Of a stretch of 64,000 bases of DNA, positions 8,901 to 16,030 are shown in pieces. Within the stretch, counting starts at the first letter, position 1; each line of letters opens with the position of its first letter. A program made the position numbers and the translations under genes. The notes beneath the pieces were generated by a model. The model was not told the DNA's origin, did not search any database, and worked only from the letters and a program-made list of their open reading frames with translations. Origin of the DNA: Kribbella jejuensis (GTDB taxonomy: Bacteria; Actinomycetota; Actinomycetes; Propionibacteriales; Kribbellaceae); assembly GCF_006715085.1 (NCBI RefSeq), contig NZ_VFMM01000004.1:620001-684000 (forward strand). Reading direction: 5' to 3'.

Positions 8901-9383
8901 GGCGGTTGCGTCGGTGGTTGTGGTGGTGGGGTGTAGGACGGCGTCGGTGAGGATTGGGCGGCCGTCGGCGTCGAACATGATGTTGTTGGGGGTGATGGCG
9001 CCGTGGGTGAGGCCTGAGTTGTGGAGGTGGGTGAGGGCCTCGGCTAGGGGGATCAGGAGGGTGACTGTTTCGCCTTGGGTGAGTTTTCCTCGGCGGGTCA
9101 GGAGGGCGGTGAGAGTGCCGGCTACCAGGTGCTGGGTGATGAGGATCCAGCCCGCCTCGGTTTCGCGGTAGTCGAGTAGGCGGGCGACGTGGGGGTGGCG
9201 GAGGCGGGACAGCATGCCGAGGTCTTCGCGGACGCGGCGGCGGTCGGGGAGGGCGTTGATCGGGATGTGTTTGAGCACTGCGTTGCGGCCGGTTGCGCGG
9301 TCCCGGACCTGCCAGACGGTGCCGGTCGGTCCGGACCCGAGCTGCCGGCGCAGGCTGTAGCCGTCGAGGTCTGCGAGGTCCAT
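5922..9383 (-). CDS. Membrane-anchored serine/threonine pseudokinase with very long repeat linker
   Basis: About 1153 residues from the ATG at 9383; an in-frame start at 9431 is possible but would add 16 residues outside the kinase fold. The kinase-like domain spans about residues 8-230. The glycine loop LGSGPTGTVW (15-24) and the ATP-anchoring Lys38 (AVLKHI) are present. The catalytic HRD is replaced by HGA (127-129), and DFG is degraded to D-A-V (Asp147 kept). The catalytic Asp is therefore missing. A tract of several hundred residues of P-R-D-A/A-P-G-D-A-type units follows. Then comes one membrane helix (about 840-864), a Ser/Pro/Thr-rich outer stretch and a C-terminal domain (about 1025-1153) that looks like an NTF2-type fold. 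Phosphorylation activity is unlikely; a scaffold or sensor role is an inference. Confidence 0.8.
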   Translation of the reverse strand: MDLADLDGYSLRRQLGSGPTGTVWQVRDRATGRNAVLKHIPINALPDRRRVREDLGMLSRLRHPHVARLLDYRETEAGWILITQHLVAGTLTALLTRRGKLTQGETVTLLIPLAEALTHLHNSGLTHGAITPNNIMFDADGRPILTDAVLHPTTTTTDATALKTIAHQATTHPDSFPHPLFTAIPLHLLPTRLLTISAATPIDLAIPPEGLHPPTWPPPTPPAHPNTSAPAHPNTTPPHPAAPSATPTNANPDSPGKPHPTNPTHPTTTPTDPPPTRTPSAWLPTPPTAPNNPPTSIPTAWLPTPHHQPTPNTVNAPRDATTPGDAKAPRGPHAPRDAHRPRDAHAPGDATAARDGNAATDWAATPDAHASDDATAPRDVHAPRDATAARDGNAATDWPPLPDATAPSDATAPSDATAPGNANAARDADAPGDATALRDATALRDAHTPRDSHAPGDATAACDGHATTDWPATPDVTAPSDVTAPRDASAPGDATAAWDSHAAAPRDDHASRDAHAPADAISPRDDHAATDRAATDVTAPRDTTVPRVATATGNVKARGDHSPPRGEPTPGDVSETHDDNATHASSAPERNTLEPVPPSNGPALRPRATRRTKSPTGTTIRTIQTTRGTHTTQLPPTAKISAPTEPPVNGQVPPHGRVHPHGDDPSSAVDPETLHGVRSARDRRDVHVGEDLSVGSDAPLGAHDHSAHGERQHPSRERSSTPGFGGAATVRGGKERSGGLHPQRLRHDARRSTQRRSTQRRRHRTRRGDGRFSRFGRSRGRRGGGRLSWFGLRRVRLVERRFSGPPWRRVRRGTAHGRGFGRRGRAVVGGRTFGRFAHPAYGILAAVAVGAIIVLALGIATIRTLDTSPTAQSEPIDSPETSGASVHPTSVPPSAGDTTGPTSEPPSAGSSIEPNSAPSSAGNSTQPSSAPASTGHSSSPTSAPTSAGQSAPPTSGPTSAGSSVPSSGLPSSPGAVQPTSAGATRSVSPTQAGPTQPVRPTRSSSEGVRSPGEPASHSAETAPWVRTLQALDAQRSQAFWTLNLDALSNIYIPGSSPWTADRALMSEYRQQNVRVQGLRITIDSITITRHTRTTITLRTTDQLTGGEVVDHSGTKTPLPQGPRTTRLITLTNNPTSTTTPPSGPWRITTITRA
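7640..8480. repeat. Long degenerate tandem repeat inside the pseudokinase gene
   Basis: On the + strand it shows many variants of gcgtcgcgaggcgcggtg, about 12-18 bp per unit, with a larger period that includes the recurring segment gggccagtcggtggctgcg (seen near 7972, 8189 and 8297). On the coding strand it gives repeats of A-P-R-D-A-T and A-A-T-D-W-P. The nested periods point to several rounds of duplication. Confidence 0.7.
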
Positions 9384-9556
9384 GCCCAAGAGGATGCACC
9401 GATCGCCAACACCCCCGCGGAAGTTATCCACATGGATGATGGGTTCGCTGGCCGGATGACTCAGTTATCCACCGTCACCGGCAACAGGGGTTGACTTCGG
9501 GCTGATCCGTCTCCGGCCGGCGAGCTGCACGCACCGGCCGGACGGAACGTGACCTG

Positions 9557-10769
9557 ATAGGAGCCTGTCGCAGAGGCCCGTCCATGTGCTGTCCGCCCGG
9601 ACCGGCGGTGCGTGCCGTCCCGTGTCGGTTCGCACAACGGAAGGACGGCTGTCTCTACGATGACAGACCCGATCGGCGTTACTCACTTCGACATCACCGA
9701 CATCGCCGGATCAGGCGAAGTCGTCGGCGGGGTCGACACCCACTTAGACACCCACACCGCCGCCTGCCTGGATCACCTCGGCCGACTGCTTGCCCATGCC
9801 CAGTTCCCGGCCACCAACGCCGGGGAGAAGCAGCTACTGACCTGGCTGAGGGGTTTCGGCGACCTTGCCGTGGTCGGGGTCGAGGGCACCGGCAGCTACG
9901 GCGCCGGCCTCGCCCGGCTGCTGACCTCCGAACACGTCCGGGTGGTGGAGGTGTCACGACCGAACCGGCAGAACCGCCGCCGCCGCGGCAAGTCCGACCC
10001 GATCGACGCTGAGGCCGCCGCCCGAGCGGTCCTGGCCGGCACCGCGACCGGCACTCCGAAGACCCGTACGGGGATCGTGGAGTCCATTCGCGTCGTGCGT
10101 ACCACCCGCTCCGGCGCGATCAAGGCCCGGACCGCCGCCATCAACACCTTGCGCCAGCTCGTCACCACCGCGCCGGAACCACTACGCGGACAACTCGCCG
10201 GCCTCACCACCGACCAACTCATCCACGCCACCTCCGCACTACGCCCCACCACCGATCTGACCGACCCGGTCCAAGCCACCAAGACCGCGCTGCGCCGCCT
10301 CGCCCGCCGCTGCCAGCACCTGACCGAGGAAGTCACCGACGCCGACACCCAACTGCGCACTCTCACCCACCAGGCCGCACCGGCCCTGCTCGAACGCTGC
10401 GGCCTCGGCCCCGAAACAGCAGGCCAACTCCTCACCACCGCCGGCGACAACCCCCACCGACTGCACAGCAACGCCGCCTTCGCGGCCGTCTGCGGGGCAT
10501 CTCCGGTTCCCGTCGCCTCCGGCCGCACCCACCGCGTCCGCCTTAACCGCGGCGGCGACCGCCAAGCCAACACCGCCCTGCACACCATCGTCTTGGTCCG
10601 CATGCGCCACCACCAGCCCACCCGCGCCTACGTCGCCCGCCGACGCGCCGAAGGCAAAACCACCAAAGAAGTCATCCGCTGCCTCAAACGCAACCTCTGC
10701 CGCGAACTCCTACCCCTCATCACCCAAGCGCTCACAACCCAGACTTGACGGCTCCGGGTCTATAGGAGC
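9557..10769 (+). mobile_element. IS110-type insertion sequence, ends tentative
   Basis: A DEDD transposase gene (9660-10748) is flanked by the same 8-mer ataggagc at 9557-9564 and 10762-10769. IS110-group elements lack long inverted repeats and insert at short core sequences, so the shared 8-mer is a reasonable guess for the boundary core. The noncoding left part (9565-9659) is where members of this group encode the guide (bridge) RNA. The true left end could lie further upstream, in 9384-9556. Confidence 0.55.
9660..10748 (+). CDS. IS110-family transposase (DEDD recombinase)
   Basis: 362 residues from the ATG at 9660; a GTG at 9612 in the same frame is less likely. The N-terminal RuvC-like DEDD domain shows GVDTHLDTH (Asp26), VVGVEGTGSYG (Glu75) and KSDPIDAEAAAR (Asp113 and Asp116). 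The C-terminal Transposase_20 part has LLTTAGDNPHRL, then AFAAVCGASPVPVASG with the likely serine nucleophile, then GGDRQANTALH. The frame is intact and full length, so the protein could be active. In the IS110 family the enzyme works with an RNA made from the element's own noncoding end. Confidence 0.9.
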   Translation: MTDPIGVTHFDITDIAGSGEVVGGVDTHLDTHTAACLDHLGRLLAHAQFPATNAGEKQLLTWLRGFGDLAVVGVEGTGSYGAGLARLLTSEHVRVVEVSRPNRQNRRRRGKSDPIDAEAAARAVLAGTATGTPKTRTGIVESIRVVRTTRSGAIKARTAAINTLRQLVTTAPEPLRGQLAGLTTDQLIHATSALRPTTDLTDPVQATKTALRRLARRCQHLTEEVTDADTQLRTLTHQAAPALLERCGLGPETAGQLLTTAGDNPHRLHSNAAFAAVCGASPVPVASGRTHRVRLNRGGDRQANTALHTIVLVRMRHHQPTRAYVARRRAEGKTTKEVIRCLKRNLCRELLPLITQALTTQT

Positions 10770-10860
10770 ATCAGCCTCACCTCCCACCGCAGTCCCTGAG
10801 GTCGGCGGGGTCGGCGGGGTCTGGAGGTGCCAGCAGCTCCAGCGGGTCGTGAGCAGCTCG

Positions 10861-11064
10861 GCCCATGCAGCCGGTGGGCCGGGCCGCCGGGCCGGGGGGT
10901 CGGGCCGGGGGGTCGGGCCCGGGGGGTCGGGCCCGGGGGGGTCGGGCCCGGGGGGTCGGGCCGGGGGGGGTCGGGCCGGGGGGTCGGGCCGGGGGGGTCG
11001 GGCCAGGCCCGGGGGGTCGGGCCGTCGGGTCGGGCGGGGGGGTCGGCCCGTGCAGCCGGTGGGG
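10861..11064 (+). repeat. G-rich minisatellite flanked by direct repeats, upstream of lipB
   Basis: About ten imperfect copies of a 12-15-bp unit close to ccggggggtcggg lie between 10880 and 11045, with G runs of six to eight bases. The array is bracketed by near-identical 19-mers: gcccatgcagccggtgggc (10861-10879) and gcccgtgcagccggtgggg (11046-11064). The rest of 10770-11160 holds no gene that I can support. Long open frames here are an effect of G richness. Confidence 0.75.
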
Positions 11065-11160
11065 CGAGGCCGTCGGGCTGGGCGTCGGGGCCGGCCCGAC
11101 CCGACGGGCGTCGGGGCGGGTCGGCTGCGACCGCGAAGGGGACGTGGGGTGGGGCGTGCT

Positions 11161-11172
11161 TACACTCGGGGG
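11161..11172 (+). promoter_or_regulatory. -10 box TACACT placing transcription start on the lipB GTG
   Basis: TACACT (11161-11166) is followed by 6 nt and then the GTG at 11173. No Shine-Dalgarno sequence lies before the GTG, which supports a leaderless transcript. No clear -35 was seen. Confidence 0.55.
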
Positions 11173-11877
11173 GTGAGTGCTATCGAGTATGTGGAAGCCG
11201 GCGTGGTGGGTTATGAGGCTGCGTGGGCTGAGCAGCGGCGGTTGCATGCGGGGGTTGCGGGGGGTGCGGGGCGGGATACGGTAATTTTGCTGGAGCATCC
11301 GCCGGTTTACACGGCGGGCAAGCGGACCGAGCCCCATGAGCGGCCGGTGGACGGTACTCCGGTGGTGGATGTTGATCGGGGCGGGAAGATCACCTGGCAC
11401 GGGCCGGGGCAGTTGGTTGGGTATCCGATTGTGAAGCTCGCCTCGCATGTGTACGTCGTGGACTATGTGCGGCGGCTGGAAGAGGCGTTGATCGGGGTTT
11501 GCGCGGAGCTCGGGGTGAAGACCGGCCGGGTGAAGGGGCGCAGCGGGGTTTGGGTTGCGGCTGATGATCGTGGGCGGGAGCGGAAGATCGCCGCGATCGG
11601 GATCCGGGTCGCGCAGGGCGTGACGATGCACGGGTTCGCGTTGAACTGCAACAACGATCTGGCGTGGTTCGATCGGATCGTTCCGTGCGGGATCTCGGAT
11701 GCGGACGTGACGACGTTGTCCAAGGAGCTTGGGCGTGAGGTGACCGTCGCCGAGGTTCTGGAGCCGGTTCGCCGGCATCTCGACGAGCTCCTCGCGTGGA
11801 ACGAGTACGAGCGCAGCCCGGACATCGATCACCACGAGGAGCCGCCGACCGCGATCACCTACGGGTTGACGGTCTGA
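11173..11877 (+). CDS. lipB: Octanoyl-[acyl carrier protein]:protein N-octanoyltransferase LipB
   Basis: LipB moves octanoyl from acyl carrier protein to the lipoyl domains of 2-oxoacid dehydrogenases and GcvH; LipA then adds sulfur. The 234-residue product carries all family hallmarks: LLEHPPVYTAGKR, GGKITWHGPGQLVGYPI, the catalytic Lys138 (RKIAAIGI) and the acyl-carrying Cys172 (IVPCGI). The GTG start is chosen because it gives the family's normal N-terminus and follows a -10 box by 6 nt. Its 3' end overlaps the convergent sulfatase gene by 19 bp. lipA, usually next door, lies 8.3 kb downstream. Confidence 0.95.
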   Translation: MSAIEYVEAGVVGYEAAWAEQRRLHAGVAGGAGRDTVILLEHPPVYTAGKRTEPHERPVDGTPVVDVDRGGKITWHGPGQLVGYPIVKLASHVYVVDYVRRLEEALIGVCAELGVKTGRVKGRSGVWVAADDRGRERKIAAIGIRVAQGVTMHGFALNCNNDLAWFDRIVPCGISDADVTTLSKELGREVTVAEVLEPVRRHLDELLAWNEYERSPDIDHHEEPPTAITYGLTV

Positions 11878-13241
11878 GGGTCCAGCCCTACTTCGGCGCG
11901 CCACGACGCGTGCAGGGCGCGCAGGCGTTCGACGAGCTCGGGTTGGGCTGAGAGTTCGTTGCTCGACTCGCCGATGTTGTCGGCCAGGTTCGCGAGGAAC
12001 CAGCCCTCGCCCATCGGCGCGTGTTCGTAGTCGCGCAGGTGGCGCGTGTTCTCGTCGTCGTCGACCCAGCTGAGCTTCCAGTCGCCTGACCGTACGGCCC
12101 ATTGGAAGCCACAGTCCCAGTGCAGGTTCTCGTGCGCTGCGTCGGCGGATCCCGTGAGTACGGGTAGGATGTCTACGCCGTCGGCGCCGTCCACGGTTGC
12201 ACCTGCGGCTGCCGCCAGCGTCGGTACCAGGTCCATCGTGCTCACGAGTGCGTTCGTACGACGGCCAGCGGGCAGCTGACCGGGCCAACGCCAGAGCATC
12301 GGGATGCGGATGCCGCCGTCCCAGAGCGTGTACTTCGTGCCACGCAGTGGAGCGTTGTCGCCGAAGTTGCAGGTGGAACCGCCGTTGTCGGTGATGTACA
12401 CGACGATCGTGTCGTCGCCGGCCGCGTCGAGCAGGCGGCCGATCTCGGCGTCCATCAGCTCCAGCTGGGCGAGGTAGTACTCGCGGCCGTGCGGGAGGTT
12501 CGGCACGATCACGTCGTCGTACCACTCCATGAACGGGCCGTCCGCGTCCGGTGACCAGTCGCGGAACGTGGGAAGTCCGCGCTTCTCCAGCTCTTCCTGC
12601 GGTAGCTGCCAGCAGAAGTTGTGTACGGCGTTGAACGCGACCATGCAGAAGTACGGCCGCTCGTCCGCTGCGCTCATGAACTGTGTTGCCCGTCGGCCGA
12701 ACTCAGCCGTCAGGAAGCCCTCGTGTTCCACAGGCTCGTCTCCTGAGAGCAGGGGTTGCACGGCCATGTGGTGTGCGGCGGGCTGGCCGTAGGATTCCAC
12801 GGCCTCCTCTGAGTGGTGCAGGTAATTCAGCCGGCCGAAGGACTGCCCCGCGAGCCCGTAGAGCGTCTCCTCGAACCCGTGGTGCGGCGGACACGCCCTG
12901 TCCCCCACGTCCTCCTTGCCGTAGTGCACCTTGCCGAAGTACCCGGTCCGGTAGCCCTGGTCGCGCAGAACCTCGGCCAGCGTCGGTACGTCGTCCGGCG
13001 GGAACGCGGCCGAGTCGAACCATTGGCCGCCCCACCGTTGCTGGTACCGCCCGGAGATGATCGACGCGCGGGACGGGCTGCAGATCGGCGCGGTGACGTA
13101 CGCGTCGGTGCAGGTCACGCCCTCCGCAGCCAGGCGGTCCAGGGACGGGGTCAGTACGTCCGGGTGCACGCCGAGGCCGCCGCGGTCGGCGTACCCGTGG
13201 TCGTCGGAAACGATCAGGAGAATGTTCGGAGGACGGTCCAT
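11859..13241 (-). CDS. Type I sulfatase (formylglycine-dependent)
   Basis: A 460-residue sulfatase. Asp13 and Asp14 (VSDDHG) are metal ligands. The signature CSPSR (54-58) in the segment ICSPSRASIISGR carries the Cys that is oxidised to formylglycine. Further conserved blocks are GYFGKVHYG, YITDNGG and LRGTKYTLWDGGIRIPM. No signal peptide is visible, so it acts in the cytoplasm or leaves by another route. The ATG at 13241 is preferred over GTG 13247 because TAGGCT (13248-13253 on the complement) precedes it by 6 nt. The substrate is not predictable; similar enzymes cut sulfated sugars or aryl sulfates. No sulfatase-maturing enzyme gene is next to it. Confidence 0.9.
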   Translation of the reverse strand: MDRPPNILLIVSDDHGYADRGGLGVHPDVLTPSLDRLAAEGVTCTDAYVTAPICSPSRASIISGRYQQRWGGQWFDSAAFPPDDVPTLAEVLRDQGYRTGYFGKVHYGKEDVGDRACPPHHGFEETLYGLAGQSFGRLNYLHHSEEAVESYGQPAAHHMAVQPLLSGDEPVEHEGFLTAEFGRRATQFMSAADERPYFCMVAFNAVHNFCWQLPQEELEKRGLPTFRDWSPDADGPFMEWYDDVIVPNLPHGREYYLAQLELMDAEIGRLLDAAGDDTIVVYITDNGGSTCNFGDNAPLRGTKYTLWDGGIRIPMLWRWPGQLPAGRRTNALVSTMDLVPTLAAAAGATVDGADGVDILPVLTGSADAAHENLHWDCGFQWAVRSGDWKLSWVDDDENTRHLRDYEHAPMGEGWFLANLADNIGESSNELSAQPELVERLRALHASWRAEVGLDPQTVNP

Positions 13242-13328
13242 GGCCACAGCCTAGGCAAGCGCCTAGGCGAGCAACCGCCTATCTGTGTGGTACCGAAGTG
13301 TCTGCGAGGTGTGACGGCAGTTCGTCGC

Positions 13329-13340
13329 TACCTTGGGGGT
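13329..13340 (+). promoter_or_regulatory. -10 box TACCTT for a leaderless transcript
   Basis: TACCTT (13329-13334) is followed by 6 nt and GTG 13341. No ribosome binding site precedes the start. Confidence 0.5.
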
Positions 13341-14741
13341 GTGTCCAAATTTCTTGGGTTCTTGCTCGGCGTAGCCGTTGCTCTGGCCGGACCGGCCGTG
13401 TTCGGAGTCCTCGCGGCGCCGGGTGGTATCGAGCTGAATGCCAAAGGGATGGCGCTCGCCTTCGGGATCGGCGCGCTCGTGTTCTGGGCCGTCGTGTCGT
13501 ACTTCTCCGGCGCGGGTGCGCTCGGGGCGTTCGTGGCCTTCGGCACCTTGGTCTACTGCTGGCTGTGGATCCCGAACCGGACCACGAACTTCCTGAACGA
13601 CGTCCCCGGCGTCACCAACGGGATGATCGACGGGACGAAGCAGTACACGCTGAACGGCGTCGTGCCGATCCTCGGCGTGATCTCGCTGGTGTACGCCGTC
13701 CAGCTGATCGTCCGCGCGGTGCAACGGCGGCGGCGTGAACGCGCCGAGGCCGAGCGGCTGCAGCGGGAGCAGGAGGCGGCGCAGGCGCAGCAGGAGGCGG
13801 ACGTCGCGGCCGTGTACCCGGTTGCTGCGGGCACCTATCAGGCGCCTGCTGCTTATCAGGGGCACAGCTCGTACGACGACCTGTTCGACGAGCCGGAGCC
13901 GGTGCGGCCGCGGAACCAGGCGGACGAGCAGACGCGGCAGTTCCCGGTCGGTGGGGACGAGGAGTTCGAGCAGACCCGCCCGTTCCCGGCACCGGATGCC
14001 GACAGCAACAAGTCCGACGAGACCGTCGCCGCGGCACCCGTCGCCGAGAAGCAGGCTGAGCCGGTCGCGGACGAGCCCACGGCTCCTGCTCCTGTGACGG
14101 AAGCGCCTGCGGCGTCGGTTGGCAAGCAGGAGCCCGAGGCGCAAGAGACGAGCGCTGCCGTGAGCAAGCAGCAGTCAGTCGCCGGGTCCGAGCCGACAGC
14201 TGAGGCGTCTGCGGTCCCCGGGGAGCAGGAGGCTGTCGGGGCACCTGCTCCGGTGGCGGACGAGGCGACCGTTCCGGTGGCCAAGCAAGAGGTTGTCGGG
14301 GCACCTGCCCCTGTGGCGGACGAGCCGACGGTTCCGGCGGCCAAGCAGGAGCCTGTCGCAGCACCCGGTCCGGTCGCGGACGAGCCGACGGTTCCGGCGG
14401 CCAAGCAGGAGTCTGTCGCAGCACCCGCTCCCGTGGTGGGAGAGTCGGCCGCTCCTGTTGTGAAGCAGGAGGCTGCGGCGGAGCAGCCCGCGGTCGACGA
14501 GTCTGCGGCTGGGGAGTCTGCGGCCGGGGAGACCAAGCCAGTCGAGGCGAAGCCGGTGGAGGCCAAGGCAGCTGAAGCCAGGTCGGCCGATTCGAAGGCT
14601 GAGGCAACGAAGGTCGAGGAGAGCCCGAAGGTTTCGCCGAAGGAGCAGGTGGGGTCTCAGTATCGGGAGCGGATGGAGAACCCGGAAGACACCGGTGAGT
14701 TCTTCCTCGCCTTCGAGAACCCGGCCGTCAAACCAGCCTAG
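13341..14741 (+). CDS. Membrane protein with long Ala/Pro/Val repeat tail, function unknown
   Basis: 466 residues from GTG 13341. The first 130 residues contain four hydrophobic segments (about 3-25, 35-53, 56-77 and 105-125). A basic coiled segment (RRRRERAEAERLQREQEAAQ) follows, then a long acidic low-complexity tail rich in Ala, Pro, Val and Glu. Within the tail, about residues 295-375, a 20-residue unit with a core of A-P-V-A-D-E-P-T-V-P recurs about four times, ending in K-Q-E. The protein ends FFLAFENPAVKPA. I do not recognise the family. The tail is probably cytoplasmic and disordered. It stands alone between the convergent sulfatase and LysR genes. Confidence 0.75.
   Translation: MSKFLGFLLGVAVALAGPAVFGVLAAPGGIELNAKGMALAFGIGALVFWAVVSYFSGAGALGAFVAFGTLVYCWLWIPNRTTNFLNDVPGVTNGMIDGTKQYTLNGVVPILGVISLVYAVQLIVRAVQRRRRERAEAERLQREQEAAQAQQEADVAAVYPVAAGTYQAPAAYQGHSSYDDLFDEPEPVRPRNQADEQTRQFPVGGDEEFEQTRPFPAPDADSNKSDETVAAAPVAEKQAEPVADEPTAPAPVTEAPAASVGKQEPEAQETSAAVSKQQSVAGSEPTAEASAVPGEQEAVGAPAPVADEATVPVAKQEVVGAPAPVADEPTVPAAKQEPVAAPGPVADEPTVPAAKQESVAAPAPVVGESAAPVVKQEAAAEQPAVDESAAGESAAGETKPVEAKPVEAKAAEARSADSKAEATKVEESPKVSPKEQVGSQYRERMENPEDTGEFFLAFENPAVKPA
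14230..14480 (+). repeat. In-frame 60-bp tandem repeats coding the protein tail
   Basis: Four to five imperfect 60-bp units with the shared start gcacctgctccggtggcgga give the repeated A-P-V-A-D-E-P-T-V-P-A-A-K-Q-E sequence in the tail of the membrane protein. Confidence 0.75.
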
Positions 14742-14895
14742 GGAACGCTGGCCCCGGAACGTCGGGCTCGGAACGCTGGCCCCAGAACGTCGCGCTCGGA
14801 ACGGCGGGCTCGTAACGCTGGCCTCGGAACGGCGGCTCGTAACGCCGGCCTCGTAACGGCGGCTCGGAACGGCGGTTCGGAACATCGGGCTCAGC
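14742..14895. repeat. Noncoding short tandem repeats, unit near ggaacgtcgggctc
   Basis: About ten imperfect 13-16-bp units such as ggaacgctggcccc, ggaacggcgggctc and gtaacgccggcctc run from the stop codon of the membrane-protein gene toward the end of the LysR gene. The following 14896-14958 is unique sequence with no recognisable feature. Confidence 0.65.
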
Positions 14896-14958
14896 AACCG
14901 GTCTACGAGAGGCCGGTCCGGGGGACGTCGGGCTAGGCAACGTTGGGCTGGGGGCGAT

Positions 14959-15921
14959 TTAGGCGACGTGCATGTGTTGTTGGTGTTCTCCTCGGCGGGC
15001 GTGTTCTGTGAGGGCCTCGTTGTAGGCGGTGGTTGCTATTGCCAGGACCTCGCGGGACAGCTGTGCTCGGGGGGACTCCGTGCTCCAGGCCAGTACCAGC
15101 TTGCGGTGGATCGGGTTCCCGGCGAGGGTGCGCGTGGTTACTTCCGGGGAGAGCATTCGGTACGACGTGGGTGAGATGAGCGCCACGCCCTGGCCGCTGG
15201 TGACGAACCCCATCAGTACTGACGTATCAACCGAATGATGCTCGACCCGGGGCTGGAAGCCCGCCGCCTCACACGCTGCACGGAACAGGACGTGGAAGCC
15301 GCTGTCGTCCGGCGGTTCTCCGATCCACTCCTCGTCGCGCAGCGCGGCCAACTCGATCTCGCCGCGGGTCCGCGCCGCCACCGGATGATCGGCGGACAAG
15401 GCGACGTACGCCGACTCCGACTCGACCACGGTGGTCGACTCGACACCGGCCGGCAACCGCAGCTCGAACCCGGGGAACTCGCGCAACAACGCGAAATCCA
15501 GCCGTCCGCTCTCGAGCTGCTGCAGCAACACACTCGAGGACCACTCGACCTCGACGCTGACCTGCTCGATCTCCCCGTGGTCCCGCAACCGGGACGCGAT
15601 CCCCGACGTCGGCGCGGTCGGGAATCCACCGAGCCGGACCGCCGACGACTCAACCGCGGTCATCGCGGACACGGTCGCCGCGAGGTGGTCGACGTCGACC
15701 AGGATCGCCCGCGCGCGGTCGACGGCGTACCGGCCCAGCGGGGTCGGGGTGACGCCGGTTCGCGAGCGCTCGAACAGCTCTCCGCCGAACGCGGCCTCGA
15801 TCCGCTTCAGCTGCGCCGTCAGGCTCGGCTGGCTGACCTTGAGCCAGCGGGCGGCCCGTCCGACGGACCCCGCTTCCGCCACCAGGACGACAACTCGCAG
15901 ATGGCGCAGCTCCACGTTCAT
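14959..15921 (-). CDS. LysR-family transcriptional regulator
   Basis: 320 residues from the ATG at 15921; an upstream in-frame start would add ten residues outside the fold. The N-terminal winged helix-turn-helix (about 1-60) reads LRHLRVVVLVAEAGSVGRAA and KVSQPSLTAQLKRIE, the standard LysR pattern. The rest is the periplasmic-binding-like effector domain. No divergent enzyme gene lies upstream, so the target is unclear; the neighbour transcribed away from it is the ABC permease operon on the same strand. The effector is unknown. Confidence 0.88.
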   Translation of the reverse strand: MNVELRHLRVVVLVAEAGSVGRAARWLKVSQPSLTAQLKRIEAAFGGELFERSRTGVTPTPLGRYAVDRARAILVDVDHLAATVSAMTAVESSAVRLGGFPTAPTSGIASRLRDHGEIEQVSVEVEWSSSVLLQQLESGRLDFALLREFPGFELRLPAGVESTTVVESESAYVALSADHPVAARTRGEIELAALRDEEWIGEPPDDSGFHVLFRAACEAAGFQPRVEHHSVDTSVLMGFVTSGQGVALISPTSYRMLSPEVTTRTLAGNPIHRKLVLAWSTESPRAQLSREVLAIATTAYNEALTEHARRGEHQQHMHVA

Positions 15922-16030
15922 GCGTCGAGACCGTAGTCGAGGTGCACGCACAGCTCACAGGCGACCTACATTGCGGTTTCGTCACAGCCGAGCCCGCACC
16001 TGTAACGCGAGACCCGGCCGCGACGATTAA

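Noticed and set aside
9424..9473. Replication origin because of two DnaA boxes
   Set aside because: Only two boxes, no dnaA, dnaN, parAB or rpmH nearby, and no AT-rich unwinding region.
10777..12525. Long minus-strand frame of about 580 codons across the minisatellite, lipB and part of the sulfatase gene
   Set aside because: Arg/Pro-rich text with no domain, antisense to lipB, which has clear catalytic residues. It is an effect of high GC.
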